From: Bathynomus jamesi
Lineage: Eukaryota; Arthropoda; Malacostraca; Isopoda; Cirolanidae
Assembly: GCA_023014485.1 (NCBI GenBank)
Contig: JAJOZX010005780.1
Location: 1-64,000 of the forward strand
Direction: 5' to 3'
DNA: 64,000 bases
Below the pieces are notes generated by a model. That model had not been told where the DNA came from. It did no database searches and saw only the letters and a list, made by a program, of their open reading frames with translations. Positions 10,129-21,369 of this stretch are shown here, piece after piece. The translations under genes were made by a program, and so were the position numbers. Every line of letters begins with the position of its first letter. Within the stretch, counting starts at the first letter, position 1.

Positions 10129-10330
10129 GTCTACGTCGTGGCGAATGTCGTAACACCGCTTCTGGTTGATCAGCGAAATTAAGAGACATTGGGTGCGGGT
10201 AGTAGTTGGACGGGGGGACCGTCCTCTGCGTTCAGATGATGTAGCGACCAGTGGTTCGGATCCTACATAAAGTTGTAGGTTTCCCTCCGTCATATGATCT
10301 TAGATGTTGCGAAGGAAGTTAACTTCATCA
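10129..10330 (+). mobile_element. 5S rRNA-derived SINE
   Basis: The first 94 bp follow 5S rRNA: GTCTACG start, GATCAGCGAAATTAAGAGAC (A-box region of the internal control region) and AGTAGTTGGACGGGGGGACC (C-box region). Then comes a non-5S body with GTGGTTCGGATCCTAC and AAAGTTGTAGGT, closing at GATGTTGCGAAGGAAG. A 5S-headed retroposon is a SINE3-class element. Two more copies (11541-11750 and 39985-40165, both minus) share this structure, so it is a family and not a stray 5S gene. Confidence 0.8.
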
Positions 10331-10489
10331 AACGTACAACCAATTATCAGAATGTATAATAACTTAAATTGAAAAAGTTTTAGGTTAAAGTATAAATTTC
10401 TTGTGTAAAATTGGAATTCACCTCGTTTATAAATTCTTTAGTCTAAGAACTGAAATGGTTACATTAAATGTTATGGAAAATGCCATTAT

Positions 10490-11480
10490 CACGCTAGGAA
10501 TAAAGAAGTCACGATTTTCATTTTTATGACCTTGAATAAGGCTTTTAATATTATAGGTAGAACATAATATTCTACCGAACATGTTCTATTTATGCCGTTA
10601 GAGGTGCTATTAATTAATGACTGGTCTAGTTGTTTGCCCATACATGTCAATTTGTATCACTCATTTAGGTCTCTTTCCCTAAATTGATTATTAAAGACCG
10701 TATACCTCAGGGCTTATTCTTTGGTTCAGTGTTATTTTTATTGAATTATTTGTATGGGCTTCTTCGCTCTTCAAATATGCGTATTTTCATTGTTTCTAGA
10801 TGACTGTCTTTTTCTTGCAAAGATATTAATAGAATGAAAGACATTTAAAAATTAGTTTACCAAAGTAGTGACTCCTGACTAAAAAGAATTTCATAATATT
10901 TAGTAGCAAAATGTATATTTGGGTGAATTAACTGTAGCGTCGATTGTCATGCGAGAGAATAAAGTAATGAAATTTCTGGGACCAATGCTTAACGAGCACT
11001 TATTACGGAAGGAACACATGTCATATCTGTAAACGCTTTCTGAGGAGTTTTGATATAGTAGGCCTACCTAAATTTTAAATTATAGTTTCCAAACACATTC
11101 TGCTAAATCTATGTGAATCTTTTCGTCATATTCCTTACATGGTGTGCTGTACGCGTACGTGAGAAATCTGTGCTGACACCATCTTAAACCAAGGGTCCCA
11201 AAATTTATTTTTTTGCCACTGCAGCAAAACAGAAAAATTACCATACAACCACCCTCATTTTTTGTAGTTTATATTATAGACTATTATTTTTATTTCTCCA
11301 AGCTACAAACACGAAATTTATCTCCAATATTATTTTATGGTTCACTGAGATTTGATTTTTAATATATTTACGCATCATTAAGCAGTAGTTCGCATACCAC
11401 AGTTTGGGAATCCCTGTCTTAAACAGTACTCATATTATTATTCAAAAGCGTGCAATGAAAATATTGACAGCAGATATTTT
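10490..11480 (+). pseudogene. Decayed non-LTR reverse transcriptase
   Basis: Heavily mutated, but the order of RT blocks is clear: DLNKAFN (DFxKAFD block), DRIPQGLFFGSVLFLLNYL (PQG block), DDCLFLAK after a frameshift (the second half of the xxDD active site), then NKVMKFLGPMLNEHLLRKEHM (FLG...WKEHI block) and, after a 227 bp insertion, IIIQKRAMKIL. It is a jockey- or RTE-like LINE fragment, long dead, interrupted by a hAT MITE at 11190-11416. Confidence 0.7.
11190..11416. mobile_element. hAT-type MITE (227 bp)
   Basis: Ends CAAGGGTCCCAAAAT and, on the minus strand, CAGGGATTCCCAAACT are inverted repeats of hAT type. Perfect 8 bp target duplication TCTTAAAC at 11182-11189 and 11417-11424. Removing it restores continuity of the RT fragment around it. 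Non-coding. Confidence 0.85.
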
Positions 11481-11540
11481 ATATACATTATTCAGTTATT
11501 GCAAAGAGTAAGTTGTTAAATGCAATGAGAAGTTTGCATG

Positions 11541-11750
11541 TTGATTGGTTGGTTGATGAGGTTGGTTAGCCTCCTTCGCAACATCCAAGGTCGTATGACG
11601 AAGGAGACTTACAGCTTTACGCGGGATCCGAACCGGAAGCCGCTACATAATTTGGACACGGAGGACAGTCTCCCACCCAATACTAACCAAACCCAAAGTT
11701 GCTTAACTTTACTGATCAGCGGGAAGCGGTATTATGACATCGGTCTCGAC
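11541..11750 (-). mobile_element. 5S rRNA-derived SINE
   Basis: Minus strand starts at 11750 with GTCGAGACCGATGTCATAAT, then CTGATCAGTAAAGTTAAGCAAC and TTAGTATTGGGTGGGAGACTG, all at the right spacing for 5S rRNA internal promoter elements, followed by the same body as the copy at 10129 (GGTTCGGATCCCGCGTAAAG, GATGTTGCGAAGGAGG) and a short CCAA-rich tail. Confidence 0.8.
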
Positions 11751-11769
11751 GCAGCCTAGGTTTTCATGT

Positions 11770-12000
11770 GGTAGTAGTACTTGTGCAAGAATTAAGGGTG
11801 AGTTGAGTGACTTATTCAGCATTGATGTTGGAGTACAGCAGAGATGTGCAGGTGGTATCGCCATAACTATTTAATGTGAATATAGATGGGGTAAAGCGTG
11901 TGAAGGGCTTCCCCCGAATCGCTCTATAAATATTAGACCTCTCTGCGAAATGATAATGGTCTTATTGCGGGTGTTCTATAATTTAAAAAATGGGTGCGTT
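11770..12000 (+). pseudogene. Decayed LINE RT, fragment 1
   Basis: KGELSDLFSIDVGVQQRC followed by LFNVNIDGVKRVKG recalls the block 'vdvGVrQGc..SPwlFNvyiDGv' of a large family of arthropod non-LTR RTs. The matching downstream part is at 13040-13790, so about 1 kb of foreign sequence separates them. Confidence 0.55.
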
Positions 12001-12047
12001 AAAAGCTTATCAGCATACGTGGAAGTGGAGCATTGTTTCGGTGCACC

Positions 12048-12085
12048 TACGGTAACCCTATCTCCTAAGAGATAGGGTTACCGTA
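12048..12085. repeat. Perfect 17 bp-stem hairpin
   Basis: TACGGTAACCCTATCTC, a 4-base spacer CTAA, then the exact reverse complement. I cannot assign it to an element; it may be a junction of two inverted fragments. Confidence 0.8.
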
Positions 12086-13039
12086 TAGGGTTAGGCCAGT
12101 TTCGCATGTTACTCGCCATCCTGTTTGACTTTTAGCCTAAATTCTTTGTTTAACAATCTCACTAAAGCAGTAGTTAGTCCTCACACTAGTGAACGCGGGT
12201 TATAAACAAAAAAGGAAAAGAAAATATATTTTGCCATAATGGTAAAAAAAAAAATTATAACTATCTTATAATGTTTAGTTGTAACTTTAAAAATTCCCGT
12301 TAAGATCCCGGGACGGTTTGAATTAATTGTTCAAATTAAATAATTCAATCAACTTTTACGAAATTCTCGTGAAGATCCGGGACGGAACGATTAATACACT
12401 TCACTCTTTGTCCTCTGACTAAGACCTATCACAGCTCCGCTCTCAAACTCCATCTCTCGCTTCAAACGTCTATCTTCAACTGTTTTCCGGTTTCTTCCCG
12501 TGCGCTTTCTCGCACAACTGTTCATCACTGATCTCGTTGGATGCGAATATTTTTAGATATTTTCCTCATAAATCTGGAACTACACAAAACTTTAAAACGC
12601 TCTATTCTAAAATTTTTACTAAATCCAACTTCTTGTATGTTATTTAACTAACTTATTTAACCTATTTAACCGTATTAAATCCTATCATTATTATTATATG
12701 TATAAAGTGCTATTTCTAAACTAAACTGTTTATGAATACATGATTGGACGAAACGGAAGGTGTTTTGTTACGTGACTGCTATACGCATGCCTAATGGTCT
12801 GTACAAGATGATAAGTATAAACGCGGCGAAACCTGTTCTGGCTTCGTGCAAAAATCACGTACTCATCTGAGGCCTATTTCCCAACTTTATAGTCTATCTC
12901 TTAATTAAACCTGACTTATGTTTATTTCAATTAAATATTATAATTTTATTACTTCGTATCTATTAATGAACCCCAATTTTGCAATCCCAACACGTGAGAT
13001 GAAAGCAAGAATGCAAGAGAAAGTAAATCTGAATTTAGA
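12086..13039. other. Insertion of unknown type within a LINE relic
   Basis: Non-coding. Holds two related blocks with AAGATCCCGGGACGG (about 12303) and AAGATCCGGGACGG (about 12373), a TATAAA near 12817 and an end CAATCCCAACA near 12985, which are LTR-like hints, but no target duplication could be matched, so I leave it unassigned. Confidence 0.35.
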
Positions 13040-13790
13040 AGAGGATGAGTGGTAGTGTCGCATGTGATGTGTGAAAGCAGATTACCGAAGGTGACTGTAT
13101 TTACCTTTACAAAGTTAGTTACTTGTTCAGAAAGAAGGAGAGTCAGCTCAGCACGTAATACTGTGGTGAGTGGAGCAAATTTAGAGGTTGTGAAAGAATT
13201 TAAATATTTGGGTTATTTGATTGACAAAAGAGGTATATTAAAGGTTGAAAGTAGAGTGAAGCAAGGCAAGTAAGTCATAGACGCGATAAAATCCGTTGTA
13301 GGAAGGAAGTGCTTGAGTGGAGATGCAACAAAAGGAGGTTTATATGAAGTTGTACTGTATGACGGTGCATATGGATACGAGATGTTTGTTTGGCATAATT
13401 CTTCGTCAAAAGTGAGAGCAATTGAAATGAATAATATAAGAAGTACGATTAATGTAAAACCGAATGACTACATGAAAAATTAGGATTTTCGGGAAAGGTG
13501 TGACGTAAAAAAAGTATGCATTGGAGATGAGAATAGAAGTAGAGGTATACGCTACGTTGGTATAGTCAAGTATAGAGAATGGATAATGACAGAATTGTAA
13601 AAAAAAGGTGTATAATAGTGAGTGTGTAGGTGAGAGAAGTAGAAAAGACTACATAAAAATTTGAAGGATGGAATTAATAAATATGTGAATATACGTGGAG
13701 TTGGTGTAAATGTGACACGAGAGTTAACGAGGAACATAGAGGAATCGAAGCGGTTTGTGAGGTATGTAAATGGAGACGTTGGTCTCACCT
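13040..13790 (+). pseudogene. Decayed LINE RT, fragment 2
   Basis: C-terminal part: VVKEFKYLGYLIDKRG (the EFKYLG block), then SRVKQGK, VVGRKCLSGDATKGGLYEV, YGYEMFVWHNSS and KVRAIEMNNIRSTINVK, the standard order after the RT palm. Several stops. Same decayed element as the fragment at 11770. Confidence 0.65.
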
Positions 13791-14032
13791 GACGTACCAC
13801 TAGACTAGAGGTGTAGGGCTATACTGTATACCTACCAATCTTGTGTGAAAGGTAACACTAGATCCCCAGATTTTGGGGGATATACCTTATTCGTATGTAG
13901 GACAAAAGAGGAAAAATAATAATAAGAATTTTTGTAATCATTATTTTTATTCTTTATTATTTACAGTTTATGAACACTTCTCTGACATGTAAAATATTAC
14001 ATTTATTATATCATAAGACTGCAATAAGGAAG

Positions 14033-14280
14033 GCATTATAAGTATTATACAGTAGCACACATTAACGCTAATATTTACACAACCATAAAAAATTACATTA
14101 TAAAAGGATCATCATGCCTTATCTAGGCAAAGTCAGCTTTATAAGTATTATACAGTAGCACACATTAACACTTGCATTATAAATTTATAGCTCACTATTT
14201 TACAGGAGCACAAAATTATTTACACAACCATAAAAATGAACATTATAAAAGGAACATCATACCATAGCTAGGGAAAATCA
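14033..14280. repeat. Imperfect tandem duplication
   Basis: Two copies of a block that starts AAGTATTATACAGTAGCACAC (14041 and 14137) and goes on through ATTTACACAACCATAAAA and ACATTATAAAAGGA. The second copy is longer by about 50 bp. Non-coding. Confidence 0.7.
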
Positions 14281-14340
14281 AACAAATAAAGCACAATATT
14301 AAAAAGTTCATTAAGTGTTAAGGTTCATTTAAAGTTCATT

Positions 14341-14461
14341 TTATTTCCACCTAATGCTGTGACCTACACCATTCAGAAATTCTTCCAAGGTCTTCCTCTC
14401 ATTCACATAGTCCAGACATAGGTTTTTCAAACGCTGTTGATGCTCCTTTGTGGGACGTTCC
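14341..14461 (-). pseudogene. Short unrecognised coding remnant
   Basis: Minus strand reads ERPTKEHQQRLKNL, CLDYVNERKTLEEFLNGV and GHSIRWK then a stop at 14341-14343. Composition looks like real protein, and upstream is a telomeric TTAGG run ending in AG, so it may be a 3' exon or the tail of a transposon protein. I do not recognise the family. Confidence 0.35.
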
Positions 14462-14487
14462 TAACCTAACCTAACCTAACCTAACCA
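14459..14487. repeat. Interstitial telomeric repeat (CCTAA)5
   Basis: Five perfect copies of CCTAA, which is TTAGG on the minus strand, the canonical arthropod telomere unit. Confidence 0.95.
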
Positions 14488-15135
14488 TTCAGGTAGACAA
14501 AACAGTGATCAACTAGAGTGAATCAACATAGACAAAGATTATAATATTTGTTTAGGATTACTTCATAGCACACGAACAATAATATAAAAAATGGAGGCTT
14601 TTGTCCTACTTTGCACTTTAACTGAAGGGCTTTTGTTCTAGGGGGCTTTTGTCGGGACCCCACCTTATTCACAGTGGAGATTCTATTAGTGAGTCGAATG
14701 GTTTTGGTCCCCAGTTCAAGCGTCGTCTCCACTCCATGGAGAATGGGAAATGGGTTTTAAGATAATGTATATAAATATGTATTATTCAATTATGCATACT
14801 CATACCATATTTTTAGTTTAGTTTATGATAATACCAACATTAGTAATAATGATAATAGTAATAATAAATATGCCACCATACACATAATAGTGATGATGAT
14901 GTTAATTTTGGTAGTGATGACAATGAAAATCCTAACAAAATTAGATGCGTTATTGTTATTTATTTAATTCGAGAGCCCAGTAAAGCCAGAGGCTTTAGGG
15001 TCAGTTTATTTACAAATAAGTAAATTCTTCAAAAAGTTATATTGTAACGTTTTAACAATAAAAGTCTGTATGCAACATTTTTAATTCGACATTGTAAATA
15101 GCAAAGTTCATAAAGCACTCAAGTTGAAGACTTTA
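14488..15135. other. Non-coding, nothing recognised
   Basis: AT-rich; some ATT and AAT trinucleotide runs near 14840-14930. No supportable feature. Confidence 0.4.
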
Positions 15136-15139
15136 TTAA

Positions 15140-15385
15140 CCCTTTAACGACGGATGGTACCTTAAGGTCCACCAGAAATAACAATATAAATTGTACTACA
15201 ATGCTTCGTTTCTATAAATGTTTCTACATGTTTATATAGATATCATTTAATTGTCGAGAAAGGAACCCAAAATGTGTATCATCTCATTGACTAGTTACTA
15301 AAATATTTAGTTTTGAATAACAATAAAACCTATACGTTCTGGTAACAAGAGTGACTGCATATGCTGCGGACTCGTCCTTAAAGGG
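15140..15385. mobile_element. piggyBac-type MITE (246 bp)
   Basis: Flanked by TTAA at 15136-15139 and 15386-15389, the invariant piggyBac target. Ends CCCTTTAACGACGGATG and, on the minus strand, CCCTTTAAGGACGAG form inverted repeats of about 15 bp. Non-coding, non-autonomous. Confidence 0.85.
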
Positions 15386-17226
15386 TTAAGTGATCTTTTT
15401 GTAACTTTAACCTTCCAAGTAATGAAGGATAGGTTTCTTCTTTTTGTATAGCTTTTAGGTATATAAGGTCAAAAGGGAGCCAGTAAGTTGCCGATTAGTG
15501 TGTGTACGGTCTCCAATTTTGAAATCTAATTCTGACACGAATTTGTCCTTGACCTATTTTGGTTCATGTAACCAAACGGTTTAAAAGTTTCATTTACCTA
15601 ATACGAAACTTTATTGTTTGTACCTAGACAATAGATTTCAATCTGTATGCAGCAATATACAGTTAAAATATGCTATAATAAAATAATAAAAGGTGTGTAT
15701 GTGTGTGTATATATATATATATATATATACGTATATACCCGAGTATAAGTCGATCTCGTGTATAGGTCGAACCTTGATTTTTGGCCAAGAAATCATTAAT
15801 TTATCATATGCCTCGTGTATAGGTCGACCCCAGTTGTTGAGGGTAGAGGAACAACAAATTAGGGTAATAAAGCACCATATTTTATGGCATATAAAACTCA
15901 TTTCCAAAAACTAGAAACTGGCAACTGCGTCTAGATGACCTTAAACACGTCATCATGTATAGACAGGTTACTGATAACCTACTGTGTAACAGCCATTTCC
16001 AATTGTGTCTTGTTGTAGTGTAGACGTGCCAGACCCATATTCTCTGTCAGCATGGATTCAAGAAGAAACATGTCTGAAGCTAACAGTAGCTTCTAACCAG
16101 GCGCGGACTGGCTCAAAAAATTTCCACCGGCCAGGTGTCACTGAGAGGGCCCCCAAAAAGCTTCAGTAAATTCTGCCCCCTCAAAAAGTGTTTATGGATG
16201 TTTTAAAAATCTAGTAATTTTGTCATGACCTGTAAATCCCCGCGAGTTTTTAATATAATTTTGAACTCAACCAAAATCAAATCTAATTAATACGCAGTCA
16301 GGGAATGACGAGGTGTACTTCTGAATACATGAAAGGTCTTGAAATCACTTTTACAGATCTTTTGTCGGTAGCTTAATTCTATATTCATTTAGTATAAATT
16401 TGTGTTACAAGAACCTGTTTCTGCGTTTCAAAAACGCGGTAGACCTACGTTGTAATTTATTAATTTCCAAACGCTCGTTTTTTTTTTGTTTTTTGTTGTT
16501 TAACTAATTAAAAGCATGGCACCCCCGTCAAGTACTTGCAGTCGCTGTGAAGGGAAATTTGCCGCTTACGCGTTTACAATGGCTAATAATAATGAACAGT
16601 TAGTTTGCAGGTGGTGCTCAAACTTGGAAGTGCTGAGGAACGAGTTAGAACGTGAGAAGGAGGCCAGAGAAAGGCTTGAAGAAAGGGTGATGCTCCTGAC
16701 GGCAAAATTAGAATCCCTTGAGACTCCAGTTACGACCCCTCCTGCCTCAGTTTCTACTAATAATATAAATAGTATTAATAGCCCTCTCTCTTCTCCTAGT
16801 TCCCAACCCTTCGTTCGCGTGCGTAATGGAGCCCCATTGAGAAAACCTAAGACATGTCTACCAGTAATAACAAACTAAGTTTTCTGTTTTAGGTTTCGAT
16901 AATGCTGATGAACCGGAAATACGACTCGTTGGCGATTCCATTGTTCGAGGGCAGCTCGAGAAATTCTGTGGGAGAAACCCTCGTCGTAGGCGCCGTTACT
17001 GTTACCCTGGTGCAAGGGTGGAGGAGATAACTAATAGTGTTGACCAATTTACAAACGGTACCTCCGAGGACACAACGTATGTTATTCATGTCGGTACTAA
17101 TAACGTTTTAAATTCTAGATCGGAAGAACTGCTGGCTAGGTACAGGGACTTACTAGAGCGATTAAAGGAAAAAACAAATAAGATTGTTTTAACAGGTATG
17201 CTTCCTCAAATTACACAGCTGAACAA

Positions 17227-17688
17227 AAAAAAATTTTTTGTTTCGTTGCCAAGAAAATTCGTACGAATTTAGGGTATTTTGAGATTGCTGAATTCCAAAA
17301 TGAAAGTAGTTTTTCCGATTTGGTTCTATTTCTTGAGATAATGAATACCCTCAATTAATAGGAACGTAACCATAACGCGTGCATATGGGAAACTACCGGA
17401 ACATTCTAGATGGTGAGACACGCGAATATTCTTAGTGTTTACTCCGCGATCATTCTAGAATATTCCCCCTCCGTATATAAGTCATCGGCCACCCAACCAG
17501 TAAGTAGGCTCCGCCTGAACATTAAATTTTTTGCATTTTTACGTGTTTCAATGGGGTACCAATTATCTCATAAATTAGAGCCAATCTAGCAAAACCGATG
17601 TCATATTCGGAATCAGCACCACAAAGTTACCCCAAAATCACTAATATGATTGGCAATAAAATGAGTGTTGACCAGTGTTATCCATCGT
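17227..17688 (+). mobile_element. 462 bp insertion in CR1 ORF1, flanked by AACAA
   Basis: The esterase frame reads LN before and FYSKPTYINNNLKSLC after this segment, so its removal restores the domain. A 5 bp duplication AACAA flanks it (17222-17226 and 17689-17693). Non-coding. It carries a heat-shock-type promoter (17398-17481) and, downstream, a stretch similar to bases 120-235 of this window. The element type is unknown. Confidence 0.6.
17398..17481 (+). promoter_or_regulatory. Heat-shock-like promoter (HSEs plus TATA box)
   Basis: Three clusters of nGAAn units: GGAACATTCTAGA at 17398, GAATATTC at 17424, and a perfect three-unit element TTCTAGAATATTC at 17453-17465. A TATA box TATATAAG at 17474-17481 lies just downstream. 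Spacing fits an HSF-driven promoter with transcription starting near 17505 and reading plus strand into CR1 ORF2. The motif match is direct; activity is inference. Confidence 0.6.
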
Positions 17689-17929
17689 AACAATTTCTAC
17701 AGCAAGCCGACCTATATTAACAATAACCTAAAGTCTCTTTGCCAACAGGAAGGAATGCATTTTGCGAATTTTTGGAACAGTTTCTACGGCAGGAGGGCCT
17801 TGTTCATCGGAGATTGACTTCATCTTAATGACGTTGGAGCTGCGCGTTTAGGAAGACTATTTCATAATACTGTCTCTTCTTTTCAGGCTGCCGTAACTCG
17901 AACGGTCCCAGCGTAAATTCCATAAATTT

Positions 17930-20754
17930 CCACTGCGCTCGCGAAGGTGTCGCAATTACAAACAATTTGAAGGTTCTATCCTTAAATGCTCGTAGCCTAC
18001 GAAATAAAAGAAACGAATTTTTTTCTTTAATTGCTTGTAAAGACTGAGATATAATTGCGATAAATGAATTGTGGCTTAGCACTGAAACTCGTGACTTTGT
18101 AGGGGAGTATCAAATTAAAGGTTATAGACTTTTTGTTAAAAGCAGAATAGGTAGGCGAGGAGGCGGTGTTATGTTGTATATCAAAGATAATATAGCGAAC
18201 GTTATAGAAGTAGAGCACACAATTCCAGAACCGATAGATTCGACTATAGCAGAAATTAAATTGAACGATTTCAAATTTGTTGTTGCGGTTATATATAGGC
18301 CCCCTAATCAAACAGCTGATACGGACGAAGCGTTATATTGTGAACTAAAGAGAATAATCGGTAGTGAGCAGGTTTTAGTTATGGGTGACTTTAATTGCGC
18401 TAAGGTAAATTATGATACAATGCAGGGAGACGCGGAAGGTAATCGTTTAGTTAATTTTCTCGAGGATAGCTTTCTTATTCAAAAGGTTAGGGAACCTACG
18501 AGGTTGGACAGTATTTTAGATTTAGTAATAACTACGGATGATAGGCTAATTACTGATCTTCAAGTAATAGAACTGTTAAGCAATAGCTATCACAATATGG
18601 TAGAGTTTGTCCTCTCAGTAAGTCACTCGAAACCAGCTAACTCGACTAAAATTCCTAACTTCCAGCACGCAGACTTTAGTAAATTTCGAAATAAATTGTC
18701 ACACGTCAATTGGGAAAACGTAATGGGGAACTCCAACGCAAAACTAATGTGGGAATCGTTCGAAACAGTATTTAGGACTATAAATGAGGAATGTGTACCG
18801 TACAAAATTAAGCGTGCGAAAGTAAACAACAAGCCCTTATGGTTTACTTCAAGAGTAGGAGACATTATAAAGAGTAGAGATAGGGCTTATAGGCTACATA
18901 ATTGCGATAAAGACAATTTGTGGTTACGAAACAACTACATATCTCTAAGGTGAAGCGAAAAGTGTAATAAAAAAGTCCAAGCGCGAATTTGAAATCTCCA
19001 TAGCTCGTGACGGTAAAGAAAACCCCAAGCGATTCTTTCAATACGTCAACAATAGAAATCCAGTAAAAAGTGTCTTGGGGCCGTTGAAAAATGTAAACGG
19101 AGATCTAGTTTCTGAAAACAAGGAAATGGCTACCTTGCTAAACGAATTTTTTACGTCAGTTTTTACTATAGAAGATGTAACGAATATCCCTACGGTCATA
19201 GACATAATACCTTTTGATAATGGTAATATTTTGGATAATATAGTGGTTAGTGAAGGGGAGGTAATGCGCTATATTGATAAATTGAAAACGCGTAAATCAC
19301 CGGGGCCGGATTCCATATATCCCATACAACTAAAAGAATTAAAAGATAGCATTGTTGTGCCGCTAACAAAGATTTTTAATGCGTCTATTTCTGAGGGGTG
19401 CGTACCAGATAATTTAAAGTTAGCAAACGTAACACCTATCTTTAAGAAAGGCGATAAAGGTGCGGCGGGAAATTATAGGCCAATCAGTTTAACGTCTGTT
19501 GTAGGTAAGCTACTGGAATCAATAATTAGGGATCGTATAGTCGAACACTTAGAATTGCATAAACTAGTTAGAAATACGCAGCACGGTTTTAGGCGAAACA
19601 AATCTTGCTTAATTAATCTTTTAGAATTTTTCCAAAGCGTGGTTAACGTTTACGATAGACATCGGGCGGTTGATGTAGTGTATTTAGATTTTCAAAAAGC
19701 GTTTGACACCGTGCCGCACAAAAGACTGATTGAAAAAACTAAGGCTCATGGAATCAGGGGTGTAGTAATAAATTGGCTAGAAGAGTGGTTGCGAGGTAGG
19801 AAACAGAGGGTGGTCGTTGATGGAGCGGAGTCGTGTTGGGCTAATGTAGCGAGTGGCGTTCCTCAGGGTTCTGTATTGGGCCCCTTGCTTTTTCTTATAT
19901 ATATTAACGATTTAGATGTCGGCCTAGTTAGTACAGTTTCAAAGTTTGCGGATGACACGAAGCTGGGTGGTAGGGCGATTAATGACGAAGATAGAGGTAA
20001 AATCCAGGAAGATCTGAATAAAATCGTTGATTGGTCAGTCACATGGCAAATGAGAGTTAACGTCGATAAGCGTAAAATTTTGCATATAGGTTCGCGTAAC
20101 GGTAATTTTGCGTATAGTATGTCAGGGAAAAAGTTAACAAGCGTAGAGCAGCAAAAAGATTTAGGAGTTATAGTCACTGGTGATTTAAAAGTAGCGAAAC
20201 AAAGTACAGCAGCGGTTAATAAGGCGAACAAAGTGTTAGGTTTTATAGCTCGGAATTTTGAGTACAAATCGCGCGATATTATAGTTCCTCTTTATAAATC
20301 ATTAGTTAGACCCCATTTGGAGTACGCGATCCAATTTTGGAATCCGCATATGCGCAAAGATATAGACGAAATTGAAAGAGTTCAAAGACGAGCAACTAAG
20401 ATGATTCCGTCGCTTAGGTCAAAGTCGTACGAGGATAGGCTTAAGGAGTTAAAATTGACAACACTCGAGACTCGGAGGCTAAGGGGTGATCTAATCCAGG
20501 TGTTCAAAATTATGAATGGGTTCGATAACGTAGATAGAGATAGCTTTTTCGAAATATCTCAATATAATAGGACTAGAAATAACGGGTGTAAGTTGACAAG
20601 TAGAAGGTTCGAGACAACAGTTGCCAAAAACTTTTTTACCCACAGAATAGTAAATAGCTGGAATAGTTTGCCGGTAGAAGTAATTAGTAGCACGTCTATA
20701 AACATGTTTAAAAATCGATTGGATGCATATGTTGATAGATTGGGTATAGTTTAA
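17930..20754 (+). pseudogene. CR1 ORF2: endonuclease and reverse transcriptase
   Basis: Apurinic-type endonuclease blocks: LSLNARSLRNKRNEF, INELWL, RRGGGVMLYI, VIYRPPN, MGDFN; the expected SDHN motif is SYHN here, losing the catalytic Asp. RT blocks: KSPGPDSI, NYRPISLTSVVGKLLE, QHGFRRNKSCL, YLDFQKAFDTVPH, SGVPQGSVLGPLLFLIYIND, KFADDTKLGG (active site intact), KDLGVIV, and the tail NSWNSLPVEVI. Breaks: a stop near 18046 between RNKRNEFF and IIAINELW, and a frameshift with stop at 18951-18953. From about 18955 to 20754 the RT frame is open for about 600 codons. FADDTKLG is characteristic of CR1. Confidence 0.9.
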
Positions 20755-21000
20755 GGTAGTAAAATTAAGGCTTTGTGGGGATAGATCCCACAGCTCAACA
20801 CAAGTGTTGTGGGATATAGGGAGGCAGCATCTTGGATTAGGGGATACTCTCTGTCCTTACACACCCCATTTAAAGAGATTCCTCTGTCGAGCGGTGCCTC
20901 CCATAGTACTGTGAGGTATTGAAAAACTCATGATCTTCACTTGCCCCACAAACACCTTTAAATGGGAGACTCAAAATGGGTGCACACACATTTCTGCATT

Positions 21001-21345
21001 ACTGTACAGTCTTTACAGCCACACCTACACTTTTCCTCCTAAGTATATATATTGTAATGTATATGGTGGTAAATTTTGACTTGGTCCACAATCGATATGG
21101 ATCGTGACTTATTTTTGGTTGGATGGATACCGTAATGAAATTGACTGGATCCTTTGGATCTGATATATTTGCATGTCGGTTATAAATAGATACAGAGACA
21201 GAGTGTAACATATTTGTGGGTAGTAGTCTATTATGACTTGATCCTCTGGATCCAGAGATTCTATCTTTAGTTTTAAATCGATAATGAATTAGTTTTAAAT
21301 TGATAATTATTTAGTTTCGTAAAAATTGGTCGTTGCCAATGTACA
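21001..21345. other. Non-coding, nothing recognised
   Basis: Contains GATCCTTTGGATC and GATCCTCTGGATC near 21149 and 21240, short near-palindromes sharing a core. No other feature. Confidence 0.4.
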
Positions 21346-21369
21346 GGCAGTTTTTACATAAATTTCTTA

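Larger units (their letters stand above)
16516..17916 (+). pseudogene. CR1 ORF1: zinc finger, coiled coil, SGNH esterase
   Basis: Starts MAPPSSTCSRC at 16516. Residues 9-35 have Cys pairs (CSRC and CRWC) like a small zinc finger; residues about 38-73 (NELEREKEARERLEERV) are a coiled coil; then a Ser/Thr/Pro linker. After a frameshift near 16872 the SGNH/GDSL-esterase-like domain follows: LVGDSIVRG (nucleophile Ser codon 16937-16939), HVGTNNV (oxyanion block, about 17087-17106) and, beyond a 462 bp insert, LHLNDVGAARLGRLF with the catalytic Asp-His pair. There a stop (TGA 17815-17817) sits where Gly is expected between Asp and Leu. ORF1 of CR1 elements is an RNA-binding esterase-domain protein; this copy is dead. 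Confidence 0.85.
16400..21000 (+). mobile_element. CR1-type LINE, two ORFs
   Basis: ORF1 with zinc-finger-like Cys pairs, coiled coil and SGNH esterase domain, then ORF2 with endonuclease and reverse transcriptase, in plus orientation. This domain set is that of CR1-group non-LTR retrotransposons. The 3' untranslated part after 20754 has a short hairpin (GGGATAGATCCC and TGTTGTGGGAT). Borders are approximate: no clear target duplication or tail repeat was seen. Confidence 0.8.

Noticed and set aside
11655..11750. 5S rRNA gene
   Set aside because: Diverged from 5S at many sites and always joined to the same non-5S body; it is a SINE head.
12110..12990. Solo LTR
   Set aside because: There are LTR-like hints (TATAAA, CAATCCCAACA end), but no matching target duplication and no partner LTR.
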